Source of the DNA: Enorma burkinafasonensis
GTDB taxonomy: Bacteria; Actinomycetota; Coriobacteriia; Coriobacteriales; Coriobacteriaceae
Length of the DNA: 64,000 nt
Assembly (NCBI RefSeq): GCF_902150035.1
Contig: NZ_LR597506.1
Coordinates: forward strand, 89,565 to 153,564
Direction: 5' to 3'
Part shown: piece after piece, positions 11,487 through 20,576 of the stretch
Layout of the letters: every line of letters starts with the position of its first letter
Numbering within the stretch: the first letter of the stretch is position 1
Translations under genes and position numbers: made by a program
The notes under the pieces: model-generated
Databases searched by the model: none
What the model was told of the DNA's origin: nothing
The model's input: the letters and a program-made list of their open reading frames with translations, nothing else

Positions 11487-12518
11487 ATGCACCGCTTCGA
11501 ACTCACCCGCCGCTCATTCTCGGCCGGGCTCGCCGGCACGGCCGTCGCGGCCTTCGGCGGCATGATCGGCCTTGCCGGCTGCAGCGGCGGCGAGAGCGCC
11601 GGCTCCGGTTCCGCCGCCGCGTCCGGCACGTTCCGCATCGGCGTGCTCCAGCTCACGCAGCACGCCGCGCTCGACCAGGCCAACGAGGGCTTCATCGCCG
11701 CGCTCGACGACTCCGGCATCGCCTACGACGCCGACCAGCAGAACGCGTCGAACGACCAGAACGCCTGCCAGACCATCGCGCAGACCTTCGCGAACGACGG
11801 CTGCGACCTCATCCTCGCCATCGCGACGCCCGCCGCCCAGGCCGCCCTCGGCGCGACGAGCGACATCCCCATCATCGGCACCGCGATCACCGACTTCGCC
11901 GCCTCGGGCCTCGTCGACGCGAACGACGCGCCCGGCGGCAACCTCACCGGCACCTCCGACATGAACCCCGTCGCGGACCAGATCGCTCTGCTCCAGCAGC
12001 TCGTCCCCGACGCGGCGAACGTCGGCCTGCTCTTCTGCACCGCCGAGAGCAACTCCGAGATCCAGATCGCGCTCGCCGAGGAGGAGCTCGACGCCGCGGG
12101 CATCGCGCACGAGCGCTACACCGTCTCGAGCTCGAACGAGATCCAGAGCGTCGTCGAGGCGATGGTCAACCAGGTCGACGTCGTCTACACGCCCACCGAC
12201 AACACCATCGCGTCCGCGATGACCCAGATCGCGAGCATCGCCAACGAAGCCGGCGTGCCCACGATCTGCGGCGAGGTCGGCCAGGTCGAGGCCGGCGGCC
12301 TCGCCTCGGTGAGCATCAACTACTACGAGCTCGGCTACCGCGCCGGCGAGATGGCCGTCCAGATCCTCGCCGAGGGCGCCGACCCCGCCGAGATGCCCGT
12401 CGAGACCATGACGGCCGACGAGTGCGACCTCGTCTACAACCAGGCCACGGCCGACGAGATCGGCGTCGACGTCTCCGCGCTCGCCGACGAGGGCGGCGAG
12501 GACGTCTCCGCGGCCTAA
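11487..12518 (+). CDS. ABC substrate-binding lipoprotein, TrpX type (copy 2)
   Basis: A 343-residue paralogue of the preceding gene. It has an RR-type signal (LTRRSF) and lipobox IGLAGC with Cys32. From FRIGVLQLTQHAALDQANEGF onward the two proteins match at most positions, including YDADQQNASNDQNACQTIAQ and YTVSSSNEIQSVVE. The copies differ mainly in the signal peptide and in scattered surface positions, for example IVGCDTMVEDGG against ICGEVGQVEAGG. This points to tandem duplication with later divergence of specificity. GGAGAAG lies just upstream of the ATG. A terminator follows. Confidence 0.85.
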   Translation: MHRFELTRRSFSAGLAGTAVAAFGGMIGLAGCSGGESAGSGSAAASGTFRIGVLQLTQHAALDQANEGFIAALDDSGIAYDADQQNASNDQNACQTIAQTFANDGCDLILAIATPAAQAALGATSDIPIIGTAITDFAASGLVDANDAPGGNLTGTSDMNPVADQIALLQQLVPDAANVGLLFCTAESNSEIQIALAEEELDAAGIAHERYTVSSSNEIQSVVEAMVNQVDVVYTPTDNTIASAMTQIASIANEAGVPTICGEVGQVEAGGLASVSINYYELGYRAGEMAVQILAEGADPAEMPVETMTADECDLVYNQATADEIGVDVSALADEGGEDVSAA

Positions 12519-12552
12519 CCTCCCGGCGTCGCGTTCCCATCAAGCGCACTCC

Positions 12553-12593
12553 GAGCGCCCCGTGTGGATCACCTCCGCACGGGGCGCTCTCTT
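12553..12593 (+). terminator. Terminator after the second lipoprotein gene
   Basis: A 12-bp stem GAGCGCCCCGTG (12553-12564) with CACGGGGCGCTC (12578-12589) is followed by TCTT. The short T run suggests partial read-through into the permease genes. Confidence 0.65.
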
Positions 12594-12832
12594 GATGCGG
12601 CGCCGCCCGCACGGCAGACGGGCCGGCATCGGCGCCCTGTGCCGCTCCCCACCTCCCGCCTCCCTCGCGTGAAGCTGCCAACCCCTACATTTCGGCTCGA
12701 TTACAACCCGCCGTTCAGCTCCCGGGCCCTGTCGCGGGCAGCGCGCCGGCATGCTAGACTGTAGAGTCGCTGTGATTGCACCGCATGCGCGCGGGAAGGC
12801 GCCCGCGCGTCAGGAATAGGTTGGAGGAGATT
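12594..12832 (+). other. Intergenic leader of the permease-ATPase pair
   Basis: This gap holds no credible ORF. TAGACT at 12755-12760 is a possible -10 without a clear -35. A GC-rich hairpin (12787-12810, stem GCGCGCGGG with CCCGCGCGT) lies just upstream of the permease Shine-Dalgarno and may affect expression. No T-box or trp leader peptide was found. Confidence 0.4.
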
Positions 12833-13786
12833 ATGGGACTCGCCATGCTTGGCGCCGTCTCGCAGGGCATTCTCTGGGGCGTCATGGTCCTCGGCGTCTT
12901 CATCACGTACAAGCTGCTCGACATCGCCGACCTCACCGTCGACGGCAGCTTCGCGCTCGGCGGCTGCGTGTGCGCCGTGCTTGTCGTGGGAGGCATGGAC
13001 CCCACGCTCGCCATCATCATGGCGATGCTCGCCGGCATGCTCGCCGGCGCCGTCACCGGCTTTCTGCACACGGTGTTCGAGATCCCGGCCATCCTCGCCG
13101 GCATCCTCACGCAGATCGCGCTCTGGTCGGTGAACCTGCGCATCATGGGCAAGTCGAACACGCCGCTCCTGCGCGTGGACACGCTCTTCTCCACGGTGAC
13201 CGAGGCGACCGGCCTTGCGCAGAACGTCGCCTCCATCCTCGTGGGCCTTATCTTCGCCGTGCTCATCATCGTGGGCCTGTACTGGTTCTTCGGCACCGAG
13301 ATCGGCTCGGCCTGCCGCGCCACGGGCAACAACGAGGCCATGGTGCGCGCGCTCGGCGTGAACACCAAGGTCACCAAGATGATCGCGCTCACGCTCTCGA
13401 ACGGCCTCGTGGGCCTCTCGGGCGGCCTGGTGTGCGAGAGCCAGAGCTACGCCGACATCGGCATGGGCACGGGCGCCATCGTGATCGGCCTTGCCGCCAT
13501 CGTGATCGGCGAGGTCCTGGGGCGCCTCACCCCCGGCAAGCTCCGCTCCTTCGGCAGCCGCCTCACCGCCGCCGTCGTGGGCTCGGTGGTCTACTTCCTC
13601 ATCCGCGCCATCGTGCTGCAGCTGGGCATGGACGCCAACGACATGAAGCTCATCTCGGCCGTCATCGTGGCGCTCGCGCTCTGCGTGCCCGTGGTGTGGG
13701 AGAAGTACCAGCTCAGGCGCTCCTACGCACGCGCCTCGAAGGCGCTGGCCGCCTCGGGCGACACCACCACCGAAGGGGGGCGCTAA
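12833..13786 (+). CDS. ABC importer permease, TrpY type
   Basis: A 317-residue polytopic membrane protein of the BPD_transp_2 family (branched-chain amino acid/sugar-type permease). It begins GLAMLGAVSQGILWGVMVLGVFITYKLLDIADLTVDGSF, a hallmark of the TrpY-like subgroup. Eight or more hydrophobic segments are visible. The ATG at 12833 has GGAGGAGA 3 nt upstream and is preferred over the 12776 start, which adds a basic unsupported stretch. The ATPase gene follows after 2 nt, showing translational coupling. It forms the channel for the ligand delivered by one or both upstream lipoproteins. Confidence 0.88.
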   Translation: MGLAMLGAVSQGILWGVMVLGVFITYKLLDIADLTVDGSFALGGCVCAVLVVGGMDPTLAIIMAMLAGMLAGAVTGFLHTVFEIPAILAGILTQIALWSVNLRIMGKSNTPLLRVDTLFSTVTEATGLAQNVASILVGLIFAVLIIVGLYWFFGTEIGSACRATGNNEAMVRALGVNTKVTKMIALTLSNGLVGLSGGLVCESQSYADIGMGTGAIVIGLAAIVIGEVLGRLTPGKLRSFGSRLTAAVVGSVVYFLIRAIVLQLGMDANDMKLISAVIVALALCVPVVWEKYQLRRSYARASKALAASGDTTTEGGR

Positions 13787-13788
13787 CC

Positions 13789-14583
13789 ATGCTCGACCTC
13801 GCACGCGTCAGCAAGACCTTCAACGCGGGCACCATCAACGAGAAGCGCGCGCTCGTGGACATCGACCTCAACCTCGCGCCCGGCGACTTCGTCACCGTCA
13901 TCGGCGGCAACGGCGCCGGCAAGTCGACGCTCATGAACATCATCGCCGGCGTCTACCCCATGGACGCGGGCACCATCACGCTCGACGGCAAGAACATCTC
14001 GCGGCTCTCGGAGCCCGCGCGCGCCACGTACCTGGGCCGCGTCTTCCAGGACCCCATGATGGGCACCGCCGCCGACATGCAGATCATCGAGAACCTCGCC
14101 ATGGCCAAGCGCCGCGGCAAGACCCGCACGCTCGCCTGGGGCGTCACCAAGGCCGAGAAGGACGAGTACGCCGAGCGCTTGAAGGAGCTCGGGCTCGGCC
14201 TCGAGCAGCGCCTCACCGCCAAGGTCGGCCTGCTCTCGGGCGGCCAGCGCCAGGCGCTGACCCTGCTCATGGCCACGCTCACCGACCCCAAGCTGCTGCT
14301 CCTCGACGAGCACACGGCGGCGCTCGACCCCAAGACCGCCGCGAAGGTGCTCGAGCTCACCGAGAAGATCGTCTCGGAGCGCAAGCTCACCACGCTCATG
14401 GTCACGCACAACATGAACGACGCGATCCGCCTCGGCAACCGCCTCATCATGATGCACGAGGGCCGCGTCATCTACGACGTCGCCGGTGCCGAGAAGGCCG
14501 CGCTCACCGTGGCCGACCTGCTGCAAAAGTTCGAGCAGGTTTCGGGCGGCGAGCTCGCGAACGACCGCATGCTGCTGAACTAG
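13789..14583 (+). CDS. ABC importer ATPase, TrpZ type
   Basis: A 264-residue ATP-binding subunit. Walker A is GGNGAGKST near residue 41, signature LLSGGQRQALTLLMA, Walker B LLLLDEHTAALD, and switch VTHNMNDAIRLGNR. The DEHTAALDPK form is characteristic of the ATPase that partners ABC_sub_bind lipoproteins. The ATG follows the permease stop by 2 nt, with AAGGGGGG as its Shine-Dalgarno. Ends in a terminator shared with the convergent aminopeptidase gene. Confidence 0.9.
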   Translation: MLDLARVSKTFNAGTINEKRALVDIDLNLAPGDFVTVIGGNGAGKSTLMNIIAGVYPMDAGTITLDGKNISRLSEPARATYLGRVFQDPMMGTAADMQIIENLAMAKRRGKTRTLAWGVTKAEKDEYAERLKELGLGLEQRLTAKVGLLSGGQRQALTLLMATLTDPKLLLLDEHTAALDPKTAAKVLELTEKIVSERKLTTLMVTHNMNDAIRLGNRLIMMHEGRVIYDVAGAEKAALTVADLLQKFEQVSGGELANDRMLLN

Positions 14584-14631
14584 ACGGCTGCAACTGTACC
14601 AAGCGCAGCTGCAACCGCTCCCATATGCACG

Positions 14632-14665
14632 CAGGGCCCTGTGGGATCCATCCCGCAGGGCCCTG
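14632..14665. terminator. Terminator between convergent ABC and apeB genes
   Basis: CAGGGCCCTG occurs at 14632-14641 and 14656-14665, flanking GGGAT/ATCCC, so a long stem forms. It is followed by TTCG on the plus strand and could act in both directions, though the T tract is short. Confidence 0.6.
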
Positions 14666-14716
14666 TTCGCTATGCGCAGACGCTCCAAGCGCCCTGTCGC
14701 TTCGATCGCCGGCTGA

Positions 14717-16054
14717 CTACCCCAGCTCGACCGACTCGGCGCCCTCGATGGCGAGGTCGGCCTCGAGGAAAGCCTTGAGCGCCGAGGCGACCTGGGCCAC
14801 ATCGCGCGTGCCCGCGGTCTCGTAGGACGAGTGCATCGCCAGCTGGGCGCAGCCCACGTCGATGGCATGCATGCTCGCCTGCATGTTGGACAGGTTGCCC
14901 AGTGTGGAGCCGCCGGCCATGTCGCTGCGGTTCGCGAACGTCTGGAACGACACGCCGGCGCGGCGGCACACGGCGATGAAGACGGCGCGGCTGAAGGCGT
15001 CGGTGCAGTAGTGCTGGTTCGCCGCCTCCTTGATCACGATGCCGCCGTTCAGGTGGCAGCGGTTCAGGCCATCGTACTTGTCGGCCTTGTTGGGGTGCAG
15101 CGCGTGCGCGTTGTCGCAGCTCACCATCATCGAGCGCGCGAGTGCGCGGCGGTAGTCCTCGGGCGTAAGGCCGAGCGCGCCGGTGAGGCGGGTGAGCGTA
15201 TCGGGCAGGAAGGTCGACATCGCGCCCTGCTTGGTGTTGGAGCCCACCTCCTCGTTGTCGAAGCAGCAGTAGATGTTGACGCTCGCGGGGTTCTCGGCCG
15301 CAAGGAAGGCCTTGAGCGAGGTGAAGGCGCACATCAGGTCGTCGAGCTTGGGCGACGAGACGAACTCCCGCTCGGCGCCCCACACGCGCGCCGGAACGCG
15401 GCTCACGAGGAAGAGGTCGCGGGCGAGCACCTGCTCGGGCGCGACGCCGGCCTCGCGGGCGATGAGCGCGTCGAAGCCCTCGGCCGTGAGCTCGCCGGCG
15501 GAGACGAGCGGCACGACGTCCGTCGCGCGGTTGGGCGAGAAGCCGTCGTTCATGCCGCGGTCGAGGTGGATCGCGAGGCTCGGGATCATCGCGAGGTCGC
15601 GGTCGGGGGCGATAAGCCGGCTCTCGACGCGGCCGCCCGTCTCCACGAGCACGCGGCCCGCGATGGAGAGCGGCCGGTCGAACCAGGTGTAGTCGATCAT
15701 GCCGCCGTAAGCCTCGACGTCCAGGCGGAGCATCCCGTCCGGGCCCTCGATGACAGGCAGCGCCTTCAGCTTGAAGGTGGGCGAGTCGCCGTGCGAGGCG
15801 GTGACCTGGAAGTGATAGCGCTCCGGCACCGCGGCGCGCTCCCCCACCTTGAAGGCGATGACGCTCGAGCCGTTACGGGTGGTGTAGTACCTACCGCCGG
15901 GCGCGAGCTCCCACGCGTCGCCCTCGGCGAGGCGGGTGAAGCCGGCCGCATCGAGGCGCTCGGCGATGGTCCGCGTCGTGTGGAACATGCTCGGACACGC
16001 CTGGATGAAGCCGATGAGCTCCTCGGCGGCCCTCACATCCTGCTCTTCAACCAT
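14717..16054 (-). CDS. apeB: M18-family aminopeptidase
   Basis: A 445-residue cytoplasmic metallo-aminopeptidase of the M18 family (ApeB/DNPEP). Metal-binding motifs are visible: TASHGDSPTFKLK, CCFDNEEVGSNTKQGA and ANRSDMAGGSTLGN, with a final HSSYETAGTRD that is diagnostic of M18. These bind two zinc or cobalt ions. It removes N-terminal residues, often acidic or neutral, from peptides. AAAGGA precedes the ATG. It is the last gene of the long minus-strand peptide locus, 15 nt after the deformylase-like gene. Confidence 0.95.
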   Translation of the reverse strand: MVEEQDVRAAEELIGFIQACPSMFHTTRTIAERLDAAGFTRLAEGDAWELAPGGRYYTTRNGSSVIAFKVGERAAVPERYHFQVTASHGDSPTFKLKALPVIEGPDGMLRLDVEAYGGMIDYTWFDRPLSIAGRVLVETGGRVESRLIAPDRDLAMIPSLAIHLDRGMNDGFSPNRATDVVPLVSAGELTAEGFDALIAREAGVAPEQVLARDLFLVSRVPARVWGAEREFVSSPKLDDLMCAFTSLKAFLAAENPASVNIYCCFDNEEVGSNTKQGAMSTFLPDTLTRLTGALGLTPEDYRRALARSMMVSCDNAHALHPNKADKYDGLNRCHLNGGIVIKEAANQHYCTDAFSRAVFIAVCRRAGVSFQTFANRSDMAGGSTLGNLSNMQASMHAIDVGCAQLAMHSSYETAGTRDVAQVASALKAFLEADLAIEGAESVELG

Positions 16055-16069
16055 GCTCTGGTCCTTTCG

Positions 16070-16486
16070 CTAGACGAGCTTGCCGGCGCAGTGGTCGATC
16101 GCGTGCTGCACGACCTCGGCGGTCCAGCCGCTGAAGCGCTTGGTGCGGCGCACGAGGTTGCCGTCCTGGGGCACCTGGTAGGCGACCGTGATCATGCGGA
16201 AGCGCTTGACCTCCGTGACCTCCTCGAGGGAGAGGCAGCTCTCCTGCGCGGTGTAGGGCTGCGCCGCGATCTTGATCTTGGGGTTCATCATCGTGTAGGT
16301 GCGGCCGCCGTCCTCGTAGGCGATGATGGCCTTCAGCGAGCCGATCTGGTTCGCCGCGAGGCACACGGCGTCCTCGAGCGACTCGAGGGTGTCGCGGAGG
16401 TCCTGCATGACCTCCATATCGTCGATGGTCGCGGGTTCCGCCGGCTTGGACAGGAACTCACGGTCTTTCACGATCTCCTTGATCAT
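16070..16486 (-). CDS. Peptide deformylase-like protein, altered metal site
   Basis: A 138-residue short peptide-deformylase-family protein. Motif 1 is AVCLAANQIG (40-49), motif 2 is ESCLSLEEV with Cys84 (classical EGCLS), and motif 3 is QHAIDH (127-132). The classical motif is HExxH; here the catalytic glutamate is Ala129, read directly from the codon GCG. Both metal histidines (His128, His132) and Cys84 remain. In active deformylases this Glu is essential, so removal of formyl groups from nascent proteins is doubtful. Start ATG 16486 has GAGGAAG. It may have another role in the peptide locus. Confidence 0.8.
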   Translation of the reverse strand: MIKEIVKDREFLSKPAEPATIDDMEVMQDLRDTLESLEDAVCLAANQIGSLKAIIAYEDGGRTYTMMNPKIKIAAQPYTAQESCLSLEEVTEVKRFRMITVAYQVPQDGNLVRRTKRFSGWTAEVVQHAIDHCAGKLV

Positions 16487-16578
16487 CTTCTTCCTCTCTT
16501 GTTGGTCGGGACGCCGGGCGGGGCCGATCGTCGCATGGCCATGGGGGCGGCCCATGGCCCGGGTCGGTTTCCCTTAGA

Positions 16579-18045
16579 TCAGGCCTGGTAGAACTCGTGG
16601 AAGTCCTCGGTCATGCGGGCCAGCGTGGGCTCGTCGACGTAGCACATGTGCCCGCAGCCGTAGCGGCAGAACCGGATCTTGTCGCGCAGCTCGCGCGGCA
16701 GGTACAGCTGGGAGATGGTGTGCTCCATGTTCCACCAGGGCGTCGCCGCATCGAAGCGGCCGCCCATGATCATGAGCTTGGTCGTGGGGCTGCGGCGGAG
16801 CGCCACGGCGATGTCGAGCGCCACGTTGGGCGCGGCGACCGTCGTCTCGTCGACGCCGGGCTCGTCATGCACCCACCTCCAGCCGATGCCTATCTCGCTC
16901 CACACGTTCAGACGGTAGCCGGCAGGGCCGCGGTAGCCCAGCTCGTCGTGGAGGAAGGCGCGGAACGCCGCGTACCAGGCGCTCTCGATCGCGTGGCTCG
17001 CCGGGTCGTCGCAGGCGAAGTAGAACGAGGCGGTCTGCAGCGGCAGCAGGGCGCTGCCGGCGAACCGCATGTCGAGCCGGCCGATCACCTTGTCGTCTGA
17101 GGCCATGAGGTCGCGCCTGAACTCCTCGAGCGACACGCGGAGGTTGCGCTCGACGAGGTAGTCGGCAGGCAGCCCGATGAAGGCAGAGAGCTCCTCGGCC
17201 ACCGCGCGCTGGCGCTCGGGGTCGATGCGGTCGCCCTGAAGCAGCGCCAGGGCGTACGTGCCGCCCGCGAACTCGGAGGCGCGGTCGAACCACTCGTCCT
17301 CGTCGACGCCTTCGCCCGCAAGGCCGAAGAACTGCGCCGTCGCCGCGAACGAGGGCATCATGCCCACGTAGTAGAGGTCGTTGCCCGGCAGGTTCTGCGT
17401 CCAGTCGAAGAGCGCCGACACCATGACCACGCCGGCGACGGGCACGCCCGCCTCGCCGAGGTAGCGCATGAGCACGGAGTTGCGCATGGTGCCGTACGAC
17501 TCGCCCACCAGGTAGAGCGGCGAGCCCCAGCGGCCGTTGTCCTCGAGCCACTGGCAGATGGCGCGGCAGAACGCGTGCGCATCGCCCTCGAGGCCGTACA
17601 CGCGCCCCTTGTCGTACCCCTCGGCGACGAACGACCAGCCTGTGCCGAGCGCATCGAGGAACACCAGGTCGCTCTCCGTGAGGAGCGTGCCCGGGTTGTC
17701 CTCCACCTCATAGGCCGCCGCATCGACGAAGCCGCAGCCGTTGGGCACCACGCGGCGGGGCCCGATGCCGCCGAAGTTGATGGGCACCGAGGCCGAGCCC
17801 GGGCCGCCGTTGAAGCAGAAGCTCACCGGGCGGCGCCGCGCGTCCACCGCGGCACCGTCCACGGTGTCCGCCAGGTAGGCGACGTTGAACATCTTGCCCT
17901 CGAGCACGCCGCCCGCATCGAAGACGTCCACGTGTCCCGCGCGGGCGGTATAGCCGATCTCGCGGCCGCCGGCGCTCCAGGTGAGGCGCGCCTCGGCGCT
18001 CTCGGGCACGGCGTTCGCCTGAGCCGCCGTCTCCATATCTGCCAT
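16579..18045 (-). CDS. S10-family serine carboxypeptidase
   Basis: A 488-residue serine peptidase of the S10 carboxypeptidase family. The oxyanion-hole motif is FNGGPGSAS. The triad can be read as Ser183 (VGESYGT), Asp432 (GGRFDAATP) and His466 (YGCGHM). No signal peptide is present, so it would act in the cytoplasm on imported peptides, unlike the secreted or vacuolar eukaryotic members. AAAGGAGG stands upstream of the ATG. It lies 12 nt after the M20 peptidase gene in the same direction. Cleavage would release C-terminal residues, complementing the aminopeptidases nearby. Confidence 0.9.
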   Translation of the reverse strand: MADMETAAQANAVPESAEARLTWSAGGREIGYTARAGHVDVFDAGGVLEGKMFNVAYLADTVDGAAVDARRRPVSFCFNGGPGSASVPINFGGIGPRRVVPNGCGFVDAAAYEVEDNPGTLLTESDLVFLDALGTGWSFVAEGYDKGRVYGLEGDAHAFCRAICQWLEDNGRWGSPLYLVGESYGTMRNSVLMRYLGEAGVPVAGVVMVSALFDWTQNLPGNDLYYVGMMPSFAATAQFFGLAGEGVDEDEWFDRASEFAGGTYALALLQGDRIDPERQRAVAEELSAFIGLPADYLVERNLRVSLEEFRRDLMASDDKVIGRLDMRFAGSALLPLQTASFYFACDDPASHAIESAWYAAFRAFLHDELGYRGPAGYRLNVWSEIGIGWRWVHDEPGVDETTVAAPNVALDIAVALRRSPTTKLMIMGGRFDAATPWWNMEHTISQLYLPRELRDKIRFCRYGCGHMCYVDEPTLARMTEDFHEFYQA

Positions 18046-18057
18046 GGGTAGCCTCCT

Positions 18058-19320
18058 TTACTCGATGCCGAGCATGTCGCAGAGCGTCAGCATGTAGATC
18101 TCGGCAGCGTGCACGACGTCGATCACGTCAACGTCCTCGTTGTAGCCGTGGATGCCGTCGTTGTTGCACGGCCCGAACTGGATCGTGGGGCACCCCAGCA
18201 GACGGTAGTTTGCCGCGTCGCTCGAGGCCCACTGGTAGGCCGGCAGGCACTCCTCGCCCCAGACCTCCTCGATGTTCTTCTTGAGGCTCGTGACGAGCGT
18301 GCAGGTGTCGGAAGTCACGTTGCCCTCGGTAATCCACTCGAAGGTGGGCTCGACGCCCTCGACGCCGCTCTCGGCGATCACGCGCTCCACGGCGGCGACG
18401 ACCTCGTCGTGGTCCGTGCCATAGGGCAGGCGCACATCGATCTGCGCGGTCGCGAGGTCAGGCACCTGGTTGATCTTGCCGCCGCCCTGGATAATGCCGA
18501 CGTTGCACGAGATGTGGTCCACGACGTTGCCCACGCCATCGGCGGGGATGGTCCGCTCGGCAACGATGCGCGAGTTCTCGACCGCGCGGGCGTGCTCGGG
18601 CAGGAAATGACCCGGCACGGAGATGATCTGGTCGATGTTCACGAGCACGCGGGCGAGCTTCACGATGGCGTTGTCGCCCTTGTAGTTGTTGGTCGAGCCG
18701 TGGCCGGGCACGCCGTGGGCGGTCAGCGTGAGGTGCAGGATGCCCTTCTGGCCGATCTCGATGGTCTCGTGCCCGGTGGGCTCGCCCACCATGACCGCGT
18801 CGGCGCCGTCCGCGTAGCCGTTCTCGCAGAACCACTTGGTGCCGCTGCCCGCGATCTCCTCGTCGCACACCATGTGCAGGCGGATGTCGCCCTTGAGCTT
18901 CGCGCCGGAGGCCCGGAGCATCTTCATGCTGAAGAGCAGCACCGCGAGGCCGCACTTCATATCGGACGCGCCTCGGCCGAAGATCTTGCCGTCGTGCATC
19001 TCGGCTCCGAAGGGGTCGAAGTCCCAGCCCGAGAGCTGGCCTACGGGCACCACGTCCACGTGCCCGTTCAGCACCACGCGGAAGCCCGACGGGTCGCCCA
19101 TCTGCGCGTAGACGACCGGGTAGTCCTCGCCGCCGTCGCCGACGATCTCCTCACTCTCGATGCCGGCGCGCTCGAGGTAGTCGCGCACGAACGCGATAGC
19201 CGGCGCCTGGCTGTCGATGGGGCTCTGGTTCTTGATGCGGATCAGGTCGCGGCAGAGCTCGAGCAGCTCGTCCTGCTGGTCGAGCACCGCCTGATGCAGG
19301 GATTCCTTCGTTGGGGCCAT
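18058..19320 (-). CDS. M20-family metallopeptidase
   Basis: A 420-residue M20 peptidase of the ArgE/DapE/carboxypeptidase G2 group. Metal ligands are visible: His87 (NGHVDVVPVG), Asp119 (GRGASDMKCG), the CDEEIAG pair near 152-154, and a C-terminal histidine in GIHGYNEDV. A dimerisation domain containing GVPGHGS separates the catalytic halves. It likely cuts dipeptides or acylated amino acids in the cytoplasm; substrate is not defined. The gene lies 227 nt downstream of oppF and just upstream of the S10 gene. Confidence 0.9.
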   Translation of the reverse strand: MAPTKESLHQAVLDQQDELLELCRDLIRIKNQSPIDSQAPAIAFVRDYLERAGIESEEIVGDGGEDYPVVYAQMGDPSGFRVVLNGHVDVVPVGQLSGWDFDPFGAEMHDGKIFGRGASDMKCGLAVLLFSMKMLRASGAKLKGDIRLHMVCDEEIAGSGTKWFCENGYADGADAVMVGEPTGHETIEIGQKGILHLTLTAHGVPGHGSTNNYKGDNAIVKLARVLVNIDQIISVPGHFLPEHARAVENSRIVAERTIPADGVGNVVDHISCNVGIIQGGGKINQVPDLATAQIDVRLPYGTDHDEVVAAVERVIAESGVEGVEPTFEWITEGNVTSDTCTLVTSLKKNIEEVWGEECLPAYQWASSDAANYRLLGCPTIQFGPCNNDGIHGYNEDVDVIDVVHAAEIYMLTLCDMLGIE

Positions 19321-19547
19321 AGGAGCACCCGCCTTTCTTGGTCGATGGACACCGGAGGCGTTACGCCTCCCATCATAGAACGGCCCGCCGCCAGCAAACG
19401 GCAGCGGGCCATACGATACGGACTAAGCACAAAGCCTACGCGAGCGTGCCGCGCGTGCGAAGCGCTGGCACGGAACCGCCGCACGGGATGAGCCCTATCG
19501 GCTCGGGGCTGCTACACCCCGCTAGATCCAGCGCGACTCCCCGCGCG

Positions 19548-20576
19548 CTACGCGGTCGCCGCGTCGTGGTAGCGGAAGCACGCGACCTGGTGCCCCGGCT
19601 CCACCTCGGTGAGGGCGGGGCGCTCCTTGCGGCAGCGCTCCTCGCAGTACGGGCAGCGGCCGGCGAGCGGGCAGCCCACCTGCTCCCCTACCGGGCTCGC
19701 GATCTCTCCCTTGAGCTTGAGCTCCTCGGTCTTCTGGAAGGGGCTCTCGGGCGGCACCGCCGAGAGCAGCGCCTGCGTGTAGGGGTGCATCGGGTTCTCG
19801 TAGACGCGATGCGCGGGGCAGAGCTCCACCACGCGGCCCAGGTACATAATCGCGATGCGGTCCGAGATGTGCTTGATGACCGAGAGGTCGTGGCTGATGA
19901 ACAGATACGTGAGGCCGCGGTCGCGCTGCAGGCGGCGGAAGAGGTTCAGTACCTGCGCCTGAATCGACACGTCGAGGGCAGAGACGGGCTCGTCGCACAC
20001 GATGATCTTGGGGTCGAGCACGAGCGCGCGCGCCACGTTGATGCGCTGGCGCTGGCCGCCCGAGAACTCATGCGGGTAGCGCTCCATATGCTGGATATCG
20101 AGGCCGACCTCTTTCATGAGGTCGAAGACGATCTTCTCGCGCTCGGCCTTGTCGGGCACGAGGTTGTAGATGCGCAGCGGCTCCTCGATGGCACGGGCGG
20201 CGGTGAAGCGCGGGTCGAGCGAGGAGTAGGAGTCCTGGAACACCATCTGGATGTTCTTGCGCATGGCCTTGAGCTCGGGGCCCTTGAGGCCGTTGATATC
20301 CTTGCCCTTGTAGCGGATCTCGCCGGCGGTCGCCTGGTGCAGCTGCACCACGCAGCGACCGAGCGTCGACTTGCCGCAGCCCGATTCGCCGATGATGCCG
20401 AGGGTCTCGCCCTCGTACACGTCGAGCGAGACGTCCGAGAGGGCATGGAGGGTCTTGGGCTTGTCGAACAGCCCCTCGCCACGCAGGCGGAAGTCCTTGC
20501 TCAGATGGCGGATGGAAAGGATCGGCTGGCGCTCCTCGGCCTGCTCGGCTGCGGGAGCCTGAGTCATCTCGCTCAT
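19548..20576 (-). CDS. oppF: Oligopeptide ABC importer ATPase OppF
   Basis: A 342-residue ATPase. Walker A is GESGCGKSTLGR, Q-loop MVFQDSYSSLDPR, signature FSGGQRQRINVARAL, Walker B IIVCDEPVSALDVS, switch FISHDLS. The C-terminal oligopeptide-transport domain has four cysteines (GCPLAGRCPYCEERCRKE) that fit a 4Fe-4S site found in many Opp/Dpp ATPases. The start codon overlaps the oppD stop (ATGA), giving translational coupling. It powers peptide uptake together with OppD. Confidence 0.93.
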   Translation of the reverse strand: MSEMTQAPAAEQAEERQPILSIRHLSKDFRLRGEGLFDKPKTLHALSDVSLDVYEGETLGIIGESGCGKSTLGRCVVQLHQATAGEIRYKGKDINGLKGPELKAMRKNIQMVFQDSYSSLDPRFTAARAIEEPLRIYNLVPDKAEREKIVFDLMKEVGLDIQHMERYPHEFSGGQRQRINVARALVLDPKIIVCDEPVSALDVSIQAQVLNLFRRLQRDRGLTYLFISHDLSVIKHISDRIAIMYLGRVVELCPAHRVYENPMHPYTQALLSAVPPESPFQKTEELKLKGEIASPVGEQVGCPLAGRCPYCEERCRKERPALTEVEPGHQVACFRYHDAATA

